Source: Ascidia mentula | Lineage: Eukaryota; Chordata; Ascidiacea; Phlebobranchia; Ascidiidae | Length of the DNA: 64,000 nucleotides | NCBI GenBank assembly: GCA_947561715.1 | Contig: OX387201.1 | Span: 3,552,001 to 3,616,000, forward strand | Direction: 5' to 3' | Shown here: positions 12,933 through 26,800 of the stretch, piece by piece | How the letters are laid out: every line of letters begins with the position of its first letter | Position numbering within the stretch: the first letter of the stretch is position 1 | The notes under the pieces: generated by a model | What the model saw: only the letters and a program-made list of their open reading frames with translations | Told to the model about the DNA's origin: nothing | Database searches by the model: none | Made by a program: the position numbers and the translations under genes

Positions 12933-13051
12933 GGTGGTCAAAGTCGCCACGATCAAAAAAAACAACACCAAAACATTTTGTGTATCGAAAAGCAAATAGA
13001 CGTTTTTCAAAATTTTTAAATCAACAAGTAAATCGCATCACTTTGACCACC
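12933..13051. repeat. 12-bp inverted repeat, about 119 bp apart
   Basis: GGTGGTCAAAGT (12933-12944) and its exact complement (13040-13051) bracket AT-rich DNA just upstream of the GPI-type exon. It could be a small MITE or a hairpin in the pre-mRNA. Confidence 0.35.
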
Positions 13052-13098
13052 TCTGTACCCATGCGTGTGGTATTATTGTTGTTTGATTTTGACTTTAG

Positions 13099-13247
13099 CT
13101 GCTCCATCGACCACGTTGCTGCTACAAGAAGACGTATTGTTAAAAGTCTCGACCACCACTTCCGGAGTTGCGTCCTTCGTGGCACGTCGATCTTCTGTTT
13201 TTCTGGCACTGCTAGTGGCAGCCTTGCACCTGGTCCTACTGCCGTGA
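13099..13247 (+). CDS. Alternative last exon of the sushi/MAM gene: Thr-rich end plus GPI-like tail
   Basis: A TTTAG acceptor opens a 149-base phase-1 exon, the same entry phase as all stalk exons. Joined to any stalk exon it adds Ala-Ala-Pro-Ser-Thr-Thr, a segment with STTTSGVAS, and a C-terminal run VFLALLVAALHLVLLP right before the stop. Small residues, a short polar spacer and a terminal hydrophobic stretch with no cytoplasmic tail are the layout of a GPI-attachment signal. It is mutually exclusive with the transmembrane and tail exons upstream. Use of this exon is inferred; a separate gene or a chance frame is possible. Confidence 0.5.
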
Positions 13248-14337
13248 TGTCGTCAGTTGTTGTTTTAGCTCCCGAATCGAAAAAGTTAAATGAACTGTAC
13301 TTGAGTAACTTGCTGTTCAAACACAAATTTACCGTCAAACATTATTTGCCGAATTGACATTACATCATACCGGTCTCAATGTTCTTCCTGCTTCCTTTCA
13401 CTTCCCTGCATATGTATTGTGTAATGAATTGTTGCCAATAGTGCTGGAAATCGCGATAGTGTCGAAAGCAGTAAAAAAGTGTTATACAAATGCATGTTTT
13501 AACGATTGTGCTTAATCTGTACATAGGCTAGTTTTGTTGAACTGTTTCTTGTCTTTTTTTTTACTTTCTTGCGAAATCTGCCAATTATTTAAAAAGCCTA
13601 TACGTACTATTTTTAAGTTTTTAGGCATTTCTTCGTCATGCACCAAGGCAAAACAACACAAAGGCAATAACCTTGGCTATTATCTTTGTTAATTTTGTAT
13701 TCTTGTTCACATGTATTTTGTTTTCCTTTTTGTGCGCCTTCATTTGCGTTGGTTCCATGTTATATGCTTGTGGTTAAAGAGATCATTGTAAATTTTGTTC
13801 CTACCTACCGCCCTTATATACCCACAGTTGCTTGCCGCTAGTTACAGTCCTCGTGGAATGGTTGCTGGAAGGATTAGCCTAACAACAAGGTTTTTGAGGT
13901 GGTCATGTTCAGATGTGTTTATAGGCTACGTTCGTATAACAGATGTGGCCAATCCATTCAAGGTGCGAAGATTCCTTGCAAAACGTATTTCTAGGAACAA
14001 GGCATTGCAAAGGGCATAACAGAGAGGAAGTGTCAGTTACAAATAATAAGGGTGTGGTGTATTTCTCTGGAGCGAAAAAAGATTATGTCTATTCCAATGT
14101 TAATGCAGATGAACCCAAATTATTCAGGATTTCGCAAACAAATTTTTGGTTTATTAACAAACAAATTGACGACTCGCATTTTCGTGACTACTGCTGTTCA
14201 TCAGTTGACAGCTACTATTTCATCGGACGAAGTCGTTGCATTGTATGGGGTGTCGTTTATTTGCTTTTTTCAACAATGTTTGTGTTTCAAAAAATTAATT
14301 TTGCATCATATAAAATATATTTTGGAAACACTGAATT

Positions 14338-14418
14338 ATGACGTCATTCAATAATCCCCTGTTGTTTGTATTTTCCCTTCTGTGTGTGGCGTCAGTCAGT
14401 ATTTCAGTGAGTTGTCAG
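14338..14418 (+). CDS. Possible signal-peptide exon of suco
   Basis: The frame from ATG 14338 encodes MTSFNNPLLFVFSLLCVAS and runs to a CAG|GTTTGG donor at 14418; an earlier GTGAGT donor also exists. Suco proteins begin with a signal peptide, and the place is right. The donors here are phase 0 or 1, while the next suco exon needs phase 2, so either a microexon lies between or this is not the true first exon. Confidence 0.3.
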
Positions 14419-14895
14419 GTTTGGTTTGTCTGTTGGAAGGTTCTCTGGCTGGTAAATTGTAGACAATTATGTGTGACTTTTGTAATACTTGCTAGAAATA
14501 CCAGGGGAATGTATTAATGGTTTGAATCGTAAAATTAAATTAGTCATTATTCTGTTTGGCCTGGTCATGAAACGGCACAATATTATATGTATTTTGATAA
14601 TCTTACTCAACCATGCTTCACACAGGTAGGCGATATGGTGTTTTAGAATTATTTGAGCTAACATAAGTTTTTTGTACCATATGCAACTTACACTTGTTAT
14701 TCATTATATTTTTCTCACTTTTGTTTTCTGTAATTATTTTCAGCACCTAACACAGTGTAACCTACCTTCATTAACTTTTCTCATGTAATGTAAAAAAAAT
14801 TTTTTAACCTTATGGGTGTATCCTAATCCTAATAAGCAGATAGGATATTTTGATTGCTCATTAACATAGTCTTTCTTTTTGTCTTGTGTTTCCAG

Positions 14896-17800
14896 TCCTC
14901 TGGCAGAAAGTTCGCAGCCCAAAACTGATGATCTTAGCAACACCACACTGGATGTACAAAGTCAAGTGGATAAATCATCAATGGACCAAGTTCAACCTTC
15001 CAGTTCTGAAACAAATCCAATTGACACTGAAAACAAATTCCCACAAGAAAACAGTGTAGATAGTAACACCCTAATCACTCCCAAAAAAACTGACAGTGTT
15101 GTTCCAACATCAGGGCCTAAGTCGGCTAAAAGTTTTCTTTTGAAAGATAAAATAGAAGATGAATACAGTCCCACAACAACTGAACCTGTTAAAGTTGTCA
15201 GTCCCGATTCTGATGGTTTGTTGGAACAGCCCGAAGTTGCTGTTGAGGAAAAAATTGTTTTAACCAAGCAAGACGACCGTTTAGAAGAAACTGTGGATGA
15301 CACTGTGGTTTTGAATGACAGTAAAAGTACTACCAAGGAATCCAATAAAGAAGTAAGCCCTAAAATAATTTTTAATACATATGCAAATCTTCATAACCTT
15401 TAAGTTTTTAAATATTTGTTTATATTCTGCTCCTTAAAAAGTTAACAACTGCTTTAAACAAGTTTGGTCCTACACACTGCGTTGAAAGTTAATGGTAAAT
15501 TATAGCAGACTTTATCAGGCTGTACTAAATTGGTGTTATATATGATCCAAGCAGTAGTACACTGACTTCCTTGACAACCTTTCTAGGTCTTTGGAAGTAT
15601 ATCTTTTGCAGGTTAACCAGCTCACTATTGAACCTTGACCCATTGTGACAGAAGGCACTCAGTGTCTGCAGAATATATGTTTGCCTGATCTTTGTACTCA
15701 GCTTACAAATATAAGTCAATGTGGCTTGTCAGGGATGTTTAATGCAGCTTAGTGGCAAATTATTCATACAGTATTTCACAATCTGATTCTGTCATACTCA
15801 GCTTTGGTAAGTTATTCGCAAGATTTCAGTTCAGTTGGAGTATTTTGGTTTATTTATGAATGTCTGCATTTTAATTTAGTGCATTCATGTGAAATAAGCT
15901 AGTCTTATCTAAATGCTTGCAATAGTTAAGAATTCTAGGCTTCTGTTGTAATTGGAAGGTTTCCTAGAGCCAGTGGTCCAGTAAAGTTAAACCTCTTCTA
16001 TATATTGATAAACCTAAAAAAGTACAACCACCTCTGCGAAACAGCTTTTAAATTGAGAACATTTCAGTAAACCATTTCAAAGATGGTTTAAATTGTGTGT
16101 TCAACAGGCTGCTTTTTGTTTTACAGTGACATAAAAGATCCATCAAGATGGGTTTGATTTCAACATTGCTAGCTGTATGTTGACTTAGAGTACACAATGA
16201 GAAAAAATCTATCCTCAGTATTTTTTGAGCACACATATGTAATGGACTGTTTGTTGTTGTCAGGCATAGATGTTGTAAATCGCCGACAGGTCCTACCTGT
16301 ATTTAAGCGAAGTTTAACAGAAGTTTTGCTAGTTTGTTTCAGAGTAAACAGAAAATGTTTAAAGTGCTGTACTAAACATTTTTTATTGAAATATTTTCTC
16401 TGTGTAATGTTTATCATCCTCAATTGTTTCCTGCAAATGTCGGAAGTCATGCAAGCGATCCATATGTCTAATGCCCGTTCTGCAACACATTTTTTCCTTC
16501 TTCATTGCTGTATGGAAGTGCAGGGACCAGCTTAGTATAACTTTATCTTTATACCTGGTGCAGAGTTTAGTTATTCTGAAGTCTAATAAGTACAATTTCA
16601 CAGGTTGTAAGTTGTCTTAGAGTGTTTAACATGGTTTTGATCAAGAATAGAATGAAAGTAGAAGCATAGCTTTATCAGACAGTCTGTGGATATAACAATC
16701 AATGAATGCCGTTGCTGTGAAAATAGTCATTCTTCCCCTTCTTGTTTGCTGTTTAGTTGCCAACTCTGAGGTTTGTTATTTTAACCACTGTTGATTGTGT
16801 TTCAAAATTTCCATTTCATGCTGTTGTTCTGTCTTTGGTCTTTTACCTATAAATGCATGTGTGAATTTCAATATAATTTTACATTAGACTTAATGTAGTT
16901 AATTTAAGATATGCTATTCTGACTATGTCAGTAAATGTTTAACGAGTTCATCTCAAACCCTGCAAAAATTCTTTCAGGATGACAAACGCAATATTAAGGA
17001 AGAATCATCAAATGAAGTTGACGATTCCTCCAAAGAAATCAACAGCACAGCTGCAGAAAATGCTCAGGTATACCAATTACATTTAAATGTTGCGCCTTAT
17101 CATCATACCATTTGGATATTTCGTCTTGGGTTGTGATCAGTTATTAAACTTGTATATATATAGGTTAAAGAGGAATTAGTTGTTGGGGAAAAAGTGGAAA
17201 ACAAGCAAGAAAGTAAAGAAGAAGAAAACGCTGAAGTTGTGGTAATTTTAACAGTCAAAACCATAATTTTTGTACCTCATTTAATTAATTACTAAACGTA
17301 TTTGTTCCCATAGTAATTGTTGTATGTATTATATATGTACTTCAATGTGTTAATAAAGGTACCGGAAAATGATGGCAAACAAGATCAAGTTTCAGAAAAA
17401 AAAGAAAATGAAGTTACAGGTATATATGTGAAAACTATTCTCAATGATTTTATGCCACCAATTTATCTATGCGTAGATGTGATAGTAACACTATGCTTTT
17501 TTTTATCAAACACAGAGAATAGAGACAGTGAAAATCCATCAGAAGAGAAAGAGTCTGTCGGGAGTGAAGCAGATGGCTCAGCAAGGTTAAATGCAAATAT
17601 GACAGAATCAAATGCGGAAGCTGTCGGAGATGGAAAAACAATTGACGAAGGGACAAAGGAAGGTGAAACTGCAGGTCTGTTCTGGTTTTCACATACCATT
17701 TTTTATGATGTCAATTTTTTTTTTTTTAAATAAGAATGATTTGGTAGTGTGATGTCAGTAAGATTCACTAGTACCAGAGTCAGTTATTTTTTGCGACAGG

Positions 17801-20800
17801 GCGGAAACACACTTCTCACAGTTAGTCACACTGGTGGTTCTGTGAAAATATAAAAATGAGTGCCATGTTGCATCATTGGTGTTTTTGCCTTTTGCACTAT
17901 CGCTTACCAAGCAGATCCGTTTGGCCATAGTGCGCTCCACAGGGGTGCCATGTTGTTTTGACAAAAGCATCTAATTAGGTCTTAAATAACATTTTCATGA
18001 AAAATTGCAAATGGTTGACCATCTTTTCAGTGTAGGTGAAAGGTGTTCAATATTTGCATGTAATGCTGCACTGCAGCCCACTCTGTAAACTATAATTCAT
18101 ATATCCAGTCACTCACTTTTTGTTTCCGTACAGACGACAAACAGGAACATGTTAAGCTGGAGGTTGATAGCATTCAGTCCTTCGAGGAATGGAAGAAAAA
18201 ACAAATACAAGACCGTGTATGTTGAAATTAATTGCTCATCTCCGTAGCTTAGTCAATATTTGTATTTCCTTGATCTGGTTGTTTTGGGTCAGATGTTTTT
18301 TTATTCAATACGAAATATTTTTTATACATTTTCCTCAGTGGTTGCCAATCTTGTCTACCTTTATTGCTTTTGGAAAATTAGTTGCAACAACCACTTTTGT
18401 TGACGAAATTGAGTAAAAAGACATCGGTTTGCTGAAACACCATCACATATTAAATGCATCATTCGAAACCTGTGATGTATATCACTGCGAGGTTTCTAAA
18501 AGGTATTTCCTGTCAACAGGAAGAAGCTGCTGCTGTTGATATCAACGTCTCCTCGCAGAGAAAAATCAGAACCAAAAAAACTCAAGTCAATTATGCCTCA
18601 CAGGACTGTGGAGCAAAAATACTTGCACACAATCCAGAATCCAAGGTCAGTCTTGTGTGTTTGATCTTATCATTGCATGTGTAGTACTAATTGTATGTAT
18701 GTACCTTTATTTAACCTAACCTGGCAGCCTTGCAGATGTATTTAGTATTCAGTAAAATATTTGTAAAACCACATTTAGCAAAAACAGACTACAAGGCAAA
18801 ATAAATTTTAATCTAATTTCATATATAGTGTAGCTTTTATGTGGGGTGCGGCTCGCGGGATATTTTTGCATAACTTACATTTCCTGCCACTTATTGCAAT
18901 ATAGCCCTCTGGTTTTATACATACACTTGCAACCTGCACCCCTGCCATAGAATAAACCTTCCCTCGCATCTATAAACTGTTTGCAGCTGACCATTTAAAT
19001 TGTGAAGCATGGCTTTGTGATAATAGGGTCAAGCGAATCAATCTGAAATCCTTTGTCAGCTATTTAAAGATTTGTATGCTCGAAATGTTCATAGTGGAAC
19101 AAATAGGCATCGCATGAGTTGTCTCAGACATGTTTTGTGATGGTGCATTTGCTTCACTTGACATGAACTAATTATTTGCGCAGCACACCTCTGCTATTTT
19201 GGATGAAAACAAGGATATGTATATGCTGAATCCGTGCTCTGCTAATATTTGGTTTGTTGTGGAGATGTGTGAACCGATACAGGTAGTTATATATGTTATT
19301 TGTATGTGTGGATTTAAAAGGGATATATTTTTCTTTGCCATTATTTTCCGCTTAGGCATTTTTTATGTTTGAAACTGGAATCATATCATGGTTATTGTGA
19401 TAAAGTTAGTTTCATCATATTTATTTTTGTTGTATGTTTTATAAAGTGGTTGGTCATTTTAATTCTTTAAAAAGAAATCTTTACGATCTTCTTGTGATAT
19501 GCCTTTAAATATGTTTGAATTTTAGACACCTGTCATTTTCTACAATGGTAGATGTTTTGTTTACAGTGTATACATTCTTTTCTTTGAATTCCTTTATTCT
19601 TACCTTTGCAACAACATGGCCTTACTTTTGCAGGTGAGGCAACTCCAGCTAGCCAACCTGGAATTATTTTCGTCGGCCCCCAAGTTGTTCGGTGTCTACG
19701 TAAGTGAGCGTTACCCGGCAAGAGAATGGCACCAGTTGGGTAATTTTGAAGCAAGGAACGAGCGTTCAGTGCAAACCTTTCCCTTCAACCACCAGAATGA
19801 CCTCATGTTCGCCAAATACATCAAGGTGGGTGCGATTAACGTGTACAAAAATGCCCAAGCAAGTTTTGTTGATGAAAATGTTAAGAGGTTACTATTCGAT
19901 ATACCGGTAAGATGTATGTATATGTTAAACTATTCGGATACTTTGAAACGTGCTGGATTTGTTTTGCACCATTCGCTTTAGGCGAAACATGGCTAATATT
20001 TCTAATTTACATTTAATATTCCACTTATTAATTTGCACTAGTTGTGATAGCGTGTTAGAATTTGGAAACTATTTTCTTCTGCTCCAAATGAAATTAAGAA
20101 GCCGTACGTGTTCTACTTTATATTTTAATATAGAGGGTATTGAAAAAACGTATATGACATTTGCCAATCATTTTTTTGCATGTTTTGAATTCTGTCATTC
20201 ATTTAAATTTAAGAAATATGCAAAACTTGGCTCATAACATGTCTTCTCCATGTCTATATTTGTGTCCCTATTCCACAACTACCATATCGCCAGCACCCAT
20301 AGGCGTAGGCGTCGATTTTTTAACGTTTTGTAAAATATTAAGGGTGACTTTTCCAGGTTTTAGAAACACGCAAAAAACATTTCGTCAGTCGTATCGCCCT
20401 AGACATCGGTAAACAACGCAAATTCCGTTTCGTGTCACTTTGTTACGTAACAATCGACGAGACACTTGTGTTTCTCATGATTGTGACGGTGATAATACAG
20501 GTCGTTTGAAACTAGCTTAACGCATAGTTTAATGTATGTGGTTTTTCTGACAATAATTTTTAATTTAAACGAAATCCAAAGGTAACAATGCATGCGTTGT
20601 CACCACTGTTTGTTTGGGAGGGGTGACATGTCACCCCAGTCACCCCTAAATCGACGCCTGTGTCAGCACCTATCCATGCGTAACATGTTAAAAGATAACA
20701 AGCCGCGCCTCCAGGACCGCCGTAGGGTAAATAACGCAATTTACGCCAGGCCACTGTTTTACACCGCAAGGCCACGTGGCGTGCGAACGCGTTGCCAAGT

Positions 20801-23800
20801 GTGCCTAGACACGGAACCGCCTGGAAAACTCGCAGGCAGTGCAAATTGTCACAAGGCCCGTAAACATGAGGTATATGCTTACTTTGCTTGGAGTGTGCAA
20901 TGTTCGAGTGCCACTCGGTCGATCATTACCTCTCAAAACAAAGTCCTCGTCGATATTCGCATTGTGTCGCTGACGGGTGTATTGATTTTAACATCATTGG
21001 ACGCGATTGCAGTTTGAAATCGTCACCCGAGGGTGTTGTTCGGTGACTTTGGGTGTCTCAAGCGTTTTTAGATGGAAGTTCGCTGTTTCTTTCGAAGAGC
21101 AAAACCACCCAAACCGCAAATAAATTTTTTTTTCTCTGTTAAAGTTATTACCATAAAACGACATAAAATTGCATCGACGCTTTTTTTGTGAAGAGCAAGT
21201 TTCCTTTTGTTTTATTTTACAATTACTTCATAACACAGTATTTACAGCAATGTTCAAACCCTGCTCTGCTGTTTTAAAATGTGAACCGAAAGTGTCCAAG
21301 CCTAGTTATGGCTGTGTGATAATTACGTCAACTTTAACCTTCTGCCGTCTCGCTCTCGCACAATGCGTGCAGAACATCACAATAGTTCACCAATGTCAAA
21401 TTTGTGTGCGATAAATCACCAATGACAATGTAGCCGACGTTTTCAATCACCATACATGCAAAATTAATGACGCACGGCCTCTCGTTGAGTGTTAGATGTG
21501 AGCACGATATGTTTCGATGCACTCTGCTCGTTTTACCACATTTCGTACCAGCCACACTCATAAATGTTGGCTGTTTGGTGTTTGACTGCCAGACTGCACA
21601 AAGTATGCAACTTGGCTTTTTCGAATAAATTGCATGGTTGAAAACCGCTGCGCAGTTGTGTACAATATAAATACCTTCACTCTGTTGCAGTGTTTCCCAA
21701 ATTTTTTTTGTCCGCGTATCACTGCAAGGTTATTAAGTTGAGAAAGCCCTTTTTATGTGTGTTTCCAAATGTACAAAATAAGGCCCCATTTGACACCCAT
21801 ATGGAAAGTCTTTACATTGATCAAACACAAATTTAAAGTATTACTTATCGTGAATAAACCAATTACATACCGCAACTTATGTCATCGAATAAAACGTCAT
21901 TAATTGTTCGTCGTTTTTTTTTCAGTTTGAGATGAAAAGTCATTTCGGCAACGAGCACTTCTGTCCCCTCACACTGGTTCGTGTGCTCGGAGTTTCGATG
22001 GTGGAGGAATATGAAGAGACGGAGGAGAAAGAGAACAAGAAGTCTGTTCCGGTGGATGAGGACACAGTTCCTATCGTAAGACACCAACTCTTTCATCCTC
22101 ATTTTTGGACTAAGTTTAGGCGTTGTATTCAGCAGTTGATCACTATATAGTGATATGTCGTGTAATGTTAAGTTTTGACGAATTTTTGTGCCGCTTGCTC
22201 ACAGTGGCCTGAGACTTTTTTGTAAGCCGTGATAAACAATATCGGTTTCATCCAAAAAAGTTTTCTAAAACTCTCTATTTATGTTGCTTAGCGCAACTTA
22301 AATGACGAACTATATCAAGGGAGCAAATAAATCGATCTTTTGTAGAGCGAAATGCGAGACGAAAACGTGGCCGTCCCGCAAGGCCAGGTCGACGAAGACG
22401 GAGTGTCGATTGGAAAAGTTCTCAACATCATGAAGAGCGCAGTGGGCAATTTACTCGGCAACGGCGTCGAATCAGACAGCAGCGACAATTCGAGGTGGGA
22501 GCTGTAATTACGGCGCAAATTTTGAGCCCAGAAACCGTAATGATATCCTGTTAGTTGTGGTTGATGATAGGATGTGTGTGTTTGAGTGCGCGGGTATTGA
22601 TAAAATGTTATTGGTGAGGTGCCACGTCGATGTATTTCATAAAGTGTCACCAACAGCTGCAAGAAAGTCTCCTGGTTTTGTGCACAAATTGTGTGAAACG
22701 TATGTAGGCCTTTACGTTCACTATTGGGTTTAACAAACGTTAAAATATACGATTATGGTTTATTTGGACGCGGTATTCACTGTAAAATAATCAACAAAAT
22801 GCTGCAAAATCGTATTGGAAGCGCTGTGGTAAAGATATTGATATAAAACATCGCAACGTGATAGGCCTTGGCCGATGTCGGCCTACGATGAAATGCCTGC
22901 ACAAATATAACAGGTAAAACATTGTGTTGATTCAGCTCCTCCAACCAAACCGAGTCGAAAGATACAGTGAACAAAACACACGAAGATGACTCGTTTGACC
23001 CAAACTGGGAGTCCCAGGTCACCTTAGTCACAAACAAGTAAGTTACCCACCAGTACGCCTTGTAAATCAACAACAGAATTCGTACTCTATTATTTGTTGA
23101 TTAGCAGTGTAGTGACTTGAAAACAATGCGCACTGTTTCGACCTGTTAGATCTCATCAGCGTAGTTGGTGACTGAGTACCGTCTAGACATAGACTACCCC
23201 TATACTTTGTGGTGACTTTGCGTCAATCCGTTTGGTACCAAATTAGGTACAAGCCCCTTGAGACGAACAACGAGAAACCTGATAGAGGTCGAAACAGTTT
23301 GCACTCTCTGCAGCTCACTAATCATTATTGCTGCTATATTTGCTTCTACTTGATCATTGAATTGCCATTGTAGTTCATAAATGTAATCAAACGTAAAACA
23401 CTTTTCTGTCGTACTGTACTACGATCAGCGAATGTCTGCACTCTCCTAAAGCCATACCAAGTTGAGTTATTGTCATCTTATCCATATTTCTTCATTCCAT
23501 GTGGTTCTACCGGACATCGCCTATTTTACAATCTGATTTCATTGGTGTTGTTATTTTTAAAAATATAGCGTTCGTCCGCCAAGTTTGTTCACAAAATTTC
23601 ATTTCCTTATCAAAGGTCGGAGGTCGAAAGGCCCAAAGCTGGGTCGGACAGACCACTGGTGACCTTGGTGCAGACGGGAGATGGGCAGGAGATTGTGTAT
23701 CTCGGGGCAAGTTCTGTCAACCCCCCTCCTATAGTCGACCTGGCATTTCTGAGTAAGCTTTCACATCACAGGTTCAGCGCTCACCTCTGCTGGTTCCTCG

Positions 23801-26800
23801 AGTTCGTGTACAGGTTCGTACAACTAGGGTTTATCCGCAAAATGTCAAAAAGATGTGTTTGAAAACAACATTTTATGAAATCATATTTACAAAGTCAAAG
23901 TAGATGACACATTTTTATATCATTGATAAGTGGTTAAAATAAATGGAAAATTGTTGCATTAAAAGTAATTTAAAAGGTTAACAGCGACAAAAATATTTAA
24001 ATACCAATTTTTCGCTCTGTGTTAATGCATTGGAATATATATTGAACGCCGTTGCAGTGGAAATAGAAAACCAAATCACGTCATATTTGATTTTTGATGT
24101 TTTCTCATACAACCTAACAATTAGAGGGGATCTTGGCAATGTTTTTCAAATGAAAGTATTTTGAACAATCCCAATCCACATATACTGCTGGTATTCCATA
24201 CTCATGTCATATATTTACTGACTGTACGCTATTTATGTGCTGGGTTTTTCCTCTTTAATCTATTCGGCATTCGGTTTATACAAGTTTTTTCAAGAATCGA
24301 GAATCGCTGGTCATGGATCTATGACGTAACAATGCACGCGTATTGCGCAACCGTTTTCACAATCCCGAAGATCCCGTTATTTTGACAGGTTTTTAAGCAC
24401 GTAAATGTCAAGGTTCTTTTTTCGAGCTGTAAACCGTGCATTTGTGACGTGAACCTTTTTTATAGGGTTGCCAGCAGTTGGTTTTGTGACGTCAGTGTCG
24501 AAAGCGCTGGCTAATGTTTCCGGGTGTGATTAGATCCACGCGTTAGGCCTTACAAGAATTACGCGTTTCGTGGAATTTCCTTTTTCGGCTCTACCAGTAT
24601 TTTAAAAAATAAAAAAAAATCAGATGTGCCTTAAAAATACAATTCTTTCGCGGAAAAATTAACTCCGATGAAGATTTAAATACAGCTTATAAATTTTTGA
24701 GACTATGTCTATACTATCCCACTATCGCTTACAGCCAACCTTCTGTAAATAACGCAGGGTCTCCATCCTATCCTGTATCGTTCAACCGCACAACAACCAA
24801 ACTTCGGTGTCGCACGCATTCGTGGAAACTGTGCGGAAGCCGATTATCAACGCAACCACAAACAATGGCGAATTAAAAGTTCCCCAACAGAAGGACGAAT
24901 TATCGGCGACATCAGGCGAACTGGATCACGTGACAATTGACCCCGGGGAAACTAAGTCTGAGTCGAACGACGGCGTCGATGCTTCCGCGGTTGCCGGTGA
25001 GGATAAAAGTCCTGGCGAAGATTCCAAAGCGAATAAAACGGACCGAAAACCGTTGGGTGACGATTCTGGCACCGAAGAACCAGTTGCCAAGCAACCCGAA
25101 CCGAAACTGGCGCCAGTTGCAATTCCAGACGAACTCAAAGGAGAAACCTCGAAAGACCAGCAAAAGTGCCAAATTTCGGACGAGGTTAAATCAAATAGAG
25201 ATACGTCATCGTCCAAGGCCCCAAATGATGACGTCATCCCCGATAAGCCACGTGATAACCACGATGACTCCAAAACAACACAGAACGACGATACTGTGAG
25301 CACTGGAGACGACTCGAGCCCGGATAATACACAGAACACTGTGACGTCATCTCATGACGTAAAAATTCCACCAACGGAAAACGAACAAACGGACGACATC
25401 CCGGCAATCGGTAAAGACACGGACACTGCGAACGCAGACAATGGTCAAATGGTGGAAGAGTCTGCGGAAAAACCGGAAGAAAACGTGAAGGATGAAGTTG
25501 GCAGCAGGGAAAAGATGGATGAAAATGCGGTAAGTTGTCAATTGACAATTACTTCCACCCAAGAAAATACTCAACACAGTAAAATACTTAAGGAAACTGA
25601 GGCGGACTTCGTTCTTCCGGCTCCCACCACCACCCCGTCTCCGTTAACCCCACAAGAGGAACCTGGTACCGCGATACCGCCACTTACGGGAAACGAATCC
25701 GCGAATTCCGAACAACAACTGAACGCCATTGTGGAGGTACTATACAGAAACACTGGCGTAATAAAAAAACGGGTTGTGGCGTCATTGCTACGTAACGTTG
25801 ACGTATTTTCAGGATCAGGTCGTGATCAACCCCGGTACGAATCAGAAGGAATCTGTGTTAATGAGGTTGAGTAATAGGATCAGGGCGTTAGAACAAAACA
25901 TGTCCCTCAGTAGCGACTACTTGGAGGACCTCAGTCAAAGGTATCGAATCCCTTTCCGAATCTTAAATTCGAATATGCGCACAATTGAGATGCAAAGTTA
26001 TTTTTTTTTGAGTTTTATGTTGATGTAAAAATGTTTGAAGTGAATTGTCAATCTGGAATAACTCACACAGAATTAAATAAGCAGTTAGAAAAACTCACCG
26101 AAAACGTAATTGCCTTTATTATTCAAAAAACATTCAAGTTTGGGCCGAATAAACGAATTTCCACACAATTAATAAAACTATCATAAGCTTTTATTTAAAA
26201 AATAGAAATGTTAGGAGTTAATCAAGGACAACCCAAACGAACTCATAATTGTGTTCATCATTTTACAAACTTAATATTTTGCCGGGAATAACACAGTATT
26301 AACTGTGCGATATGTTTCAGGTACCGACGACAGATGGACGAAATGCAGAAAGCTTTCAACAGAACCAAGACGAAACTGGCCGAGGCTGCGCGCAGAGCTG
26401 AAGAAAGCGAACATAAACAGACGGAGGCGATCCATCTTGCCCACAACAAAACTGCATTGTTGCAAGATCAGGTGCCAATAATTGTTTTTATTATACCTGT
26501 TTGATGCTTCAAATTCGTGACACAATCTCGAGTCATCAAAGTTTTACCATAAAATATTACTTGTTTGTGAGTTGTGACGACACAAATTACAAAATACGGT
26601 TGAACGTACTGACTTACGTTTTCTGTCTAATCCGAGAACAGTGTTGGCAAACTGTGGCCAATTGCCCAGCTAAAACATTTACCATGGGCCACTGAGATAT
26701 TTGCATACAAGTTTATAATTAATTGCTCTGCTGAAGCATTTCCAAAGTTTCTGCTTTAACATACGGGTCAAAAAAGTTTGGAAACCACTGTTCTAGAACT

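Noticed and set aside
13795-14354. Overlapping plus-strand frames of 74-132 codons between the sushi/MAM gene and suco
   Set aside because: They overlap in different frames, lack known motifs and show no coherent splice structure apart from the suco signal-peptide candidate.
21686-21790. Complete hAT element in a suco intron
   Set aside because: Only one end (CAGTGTTTCCCAAA) is visible; no partner end or target duplication.
25530-25562. Intron inside the large acidic suco exon
   Set aside because: A GTAAGT donor occurs at 25530 but the frame stays open through it and the nearest acceptors would make an intron too short.
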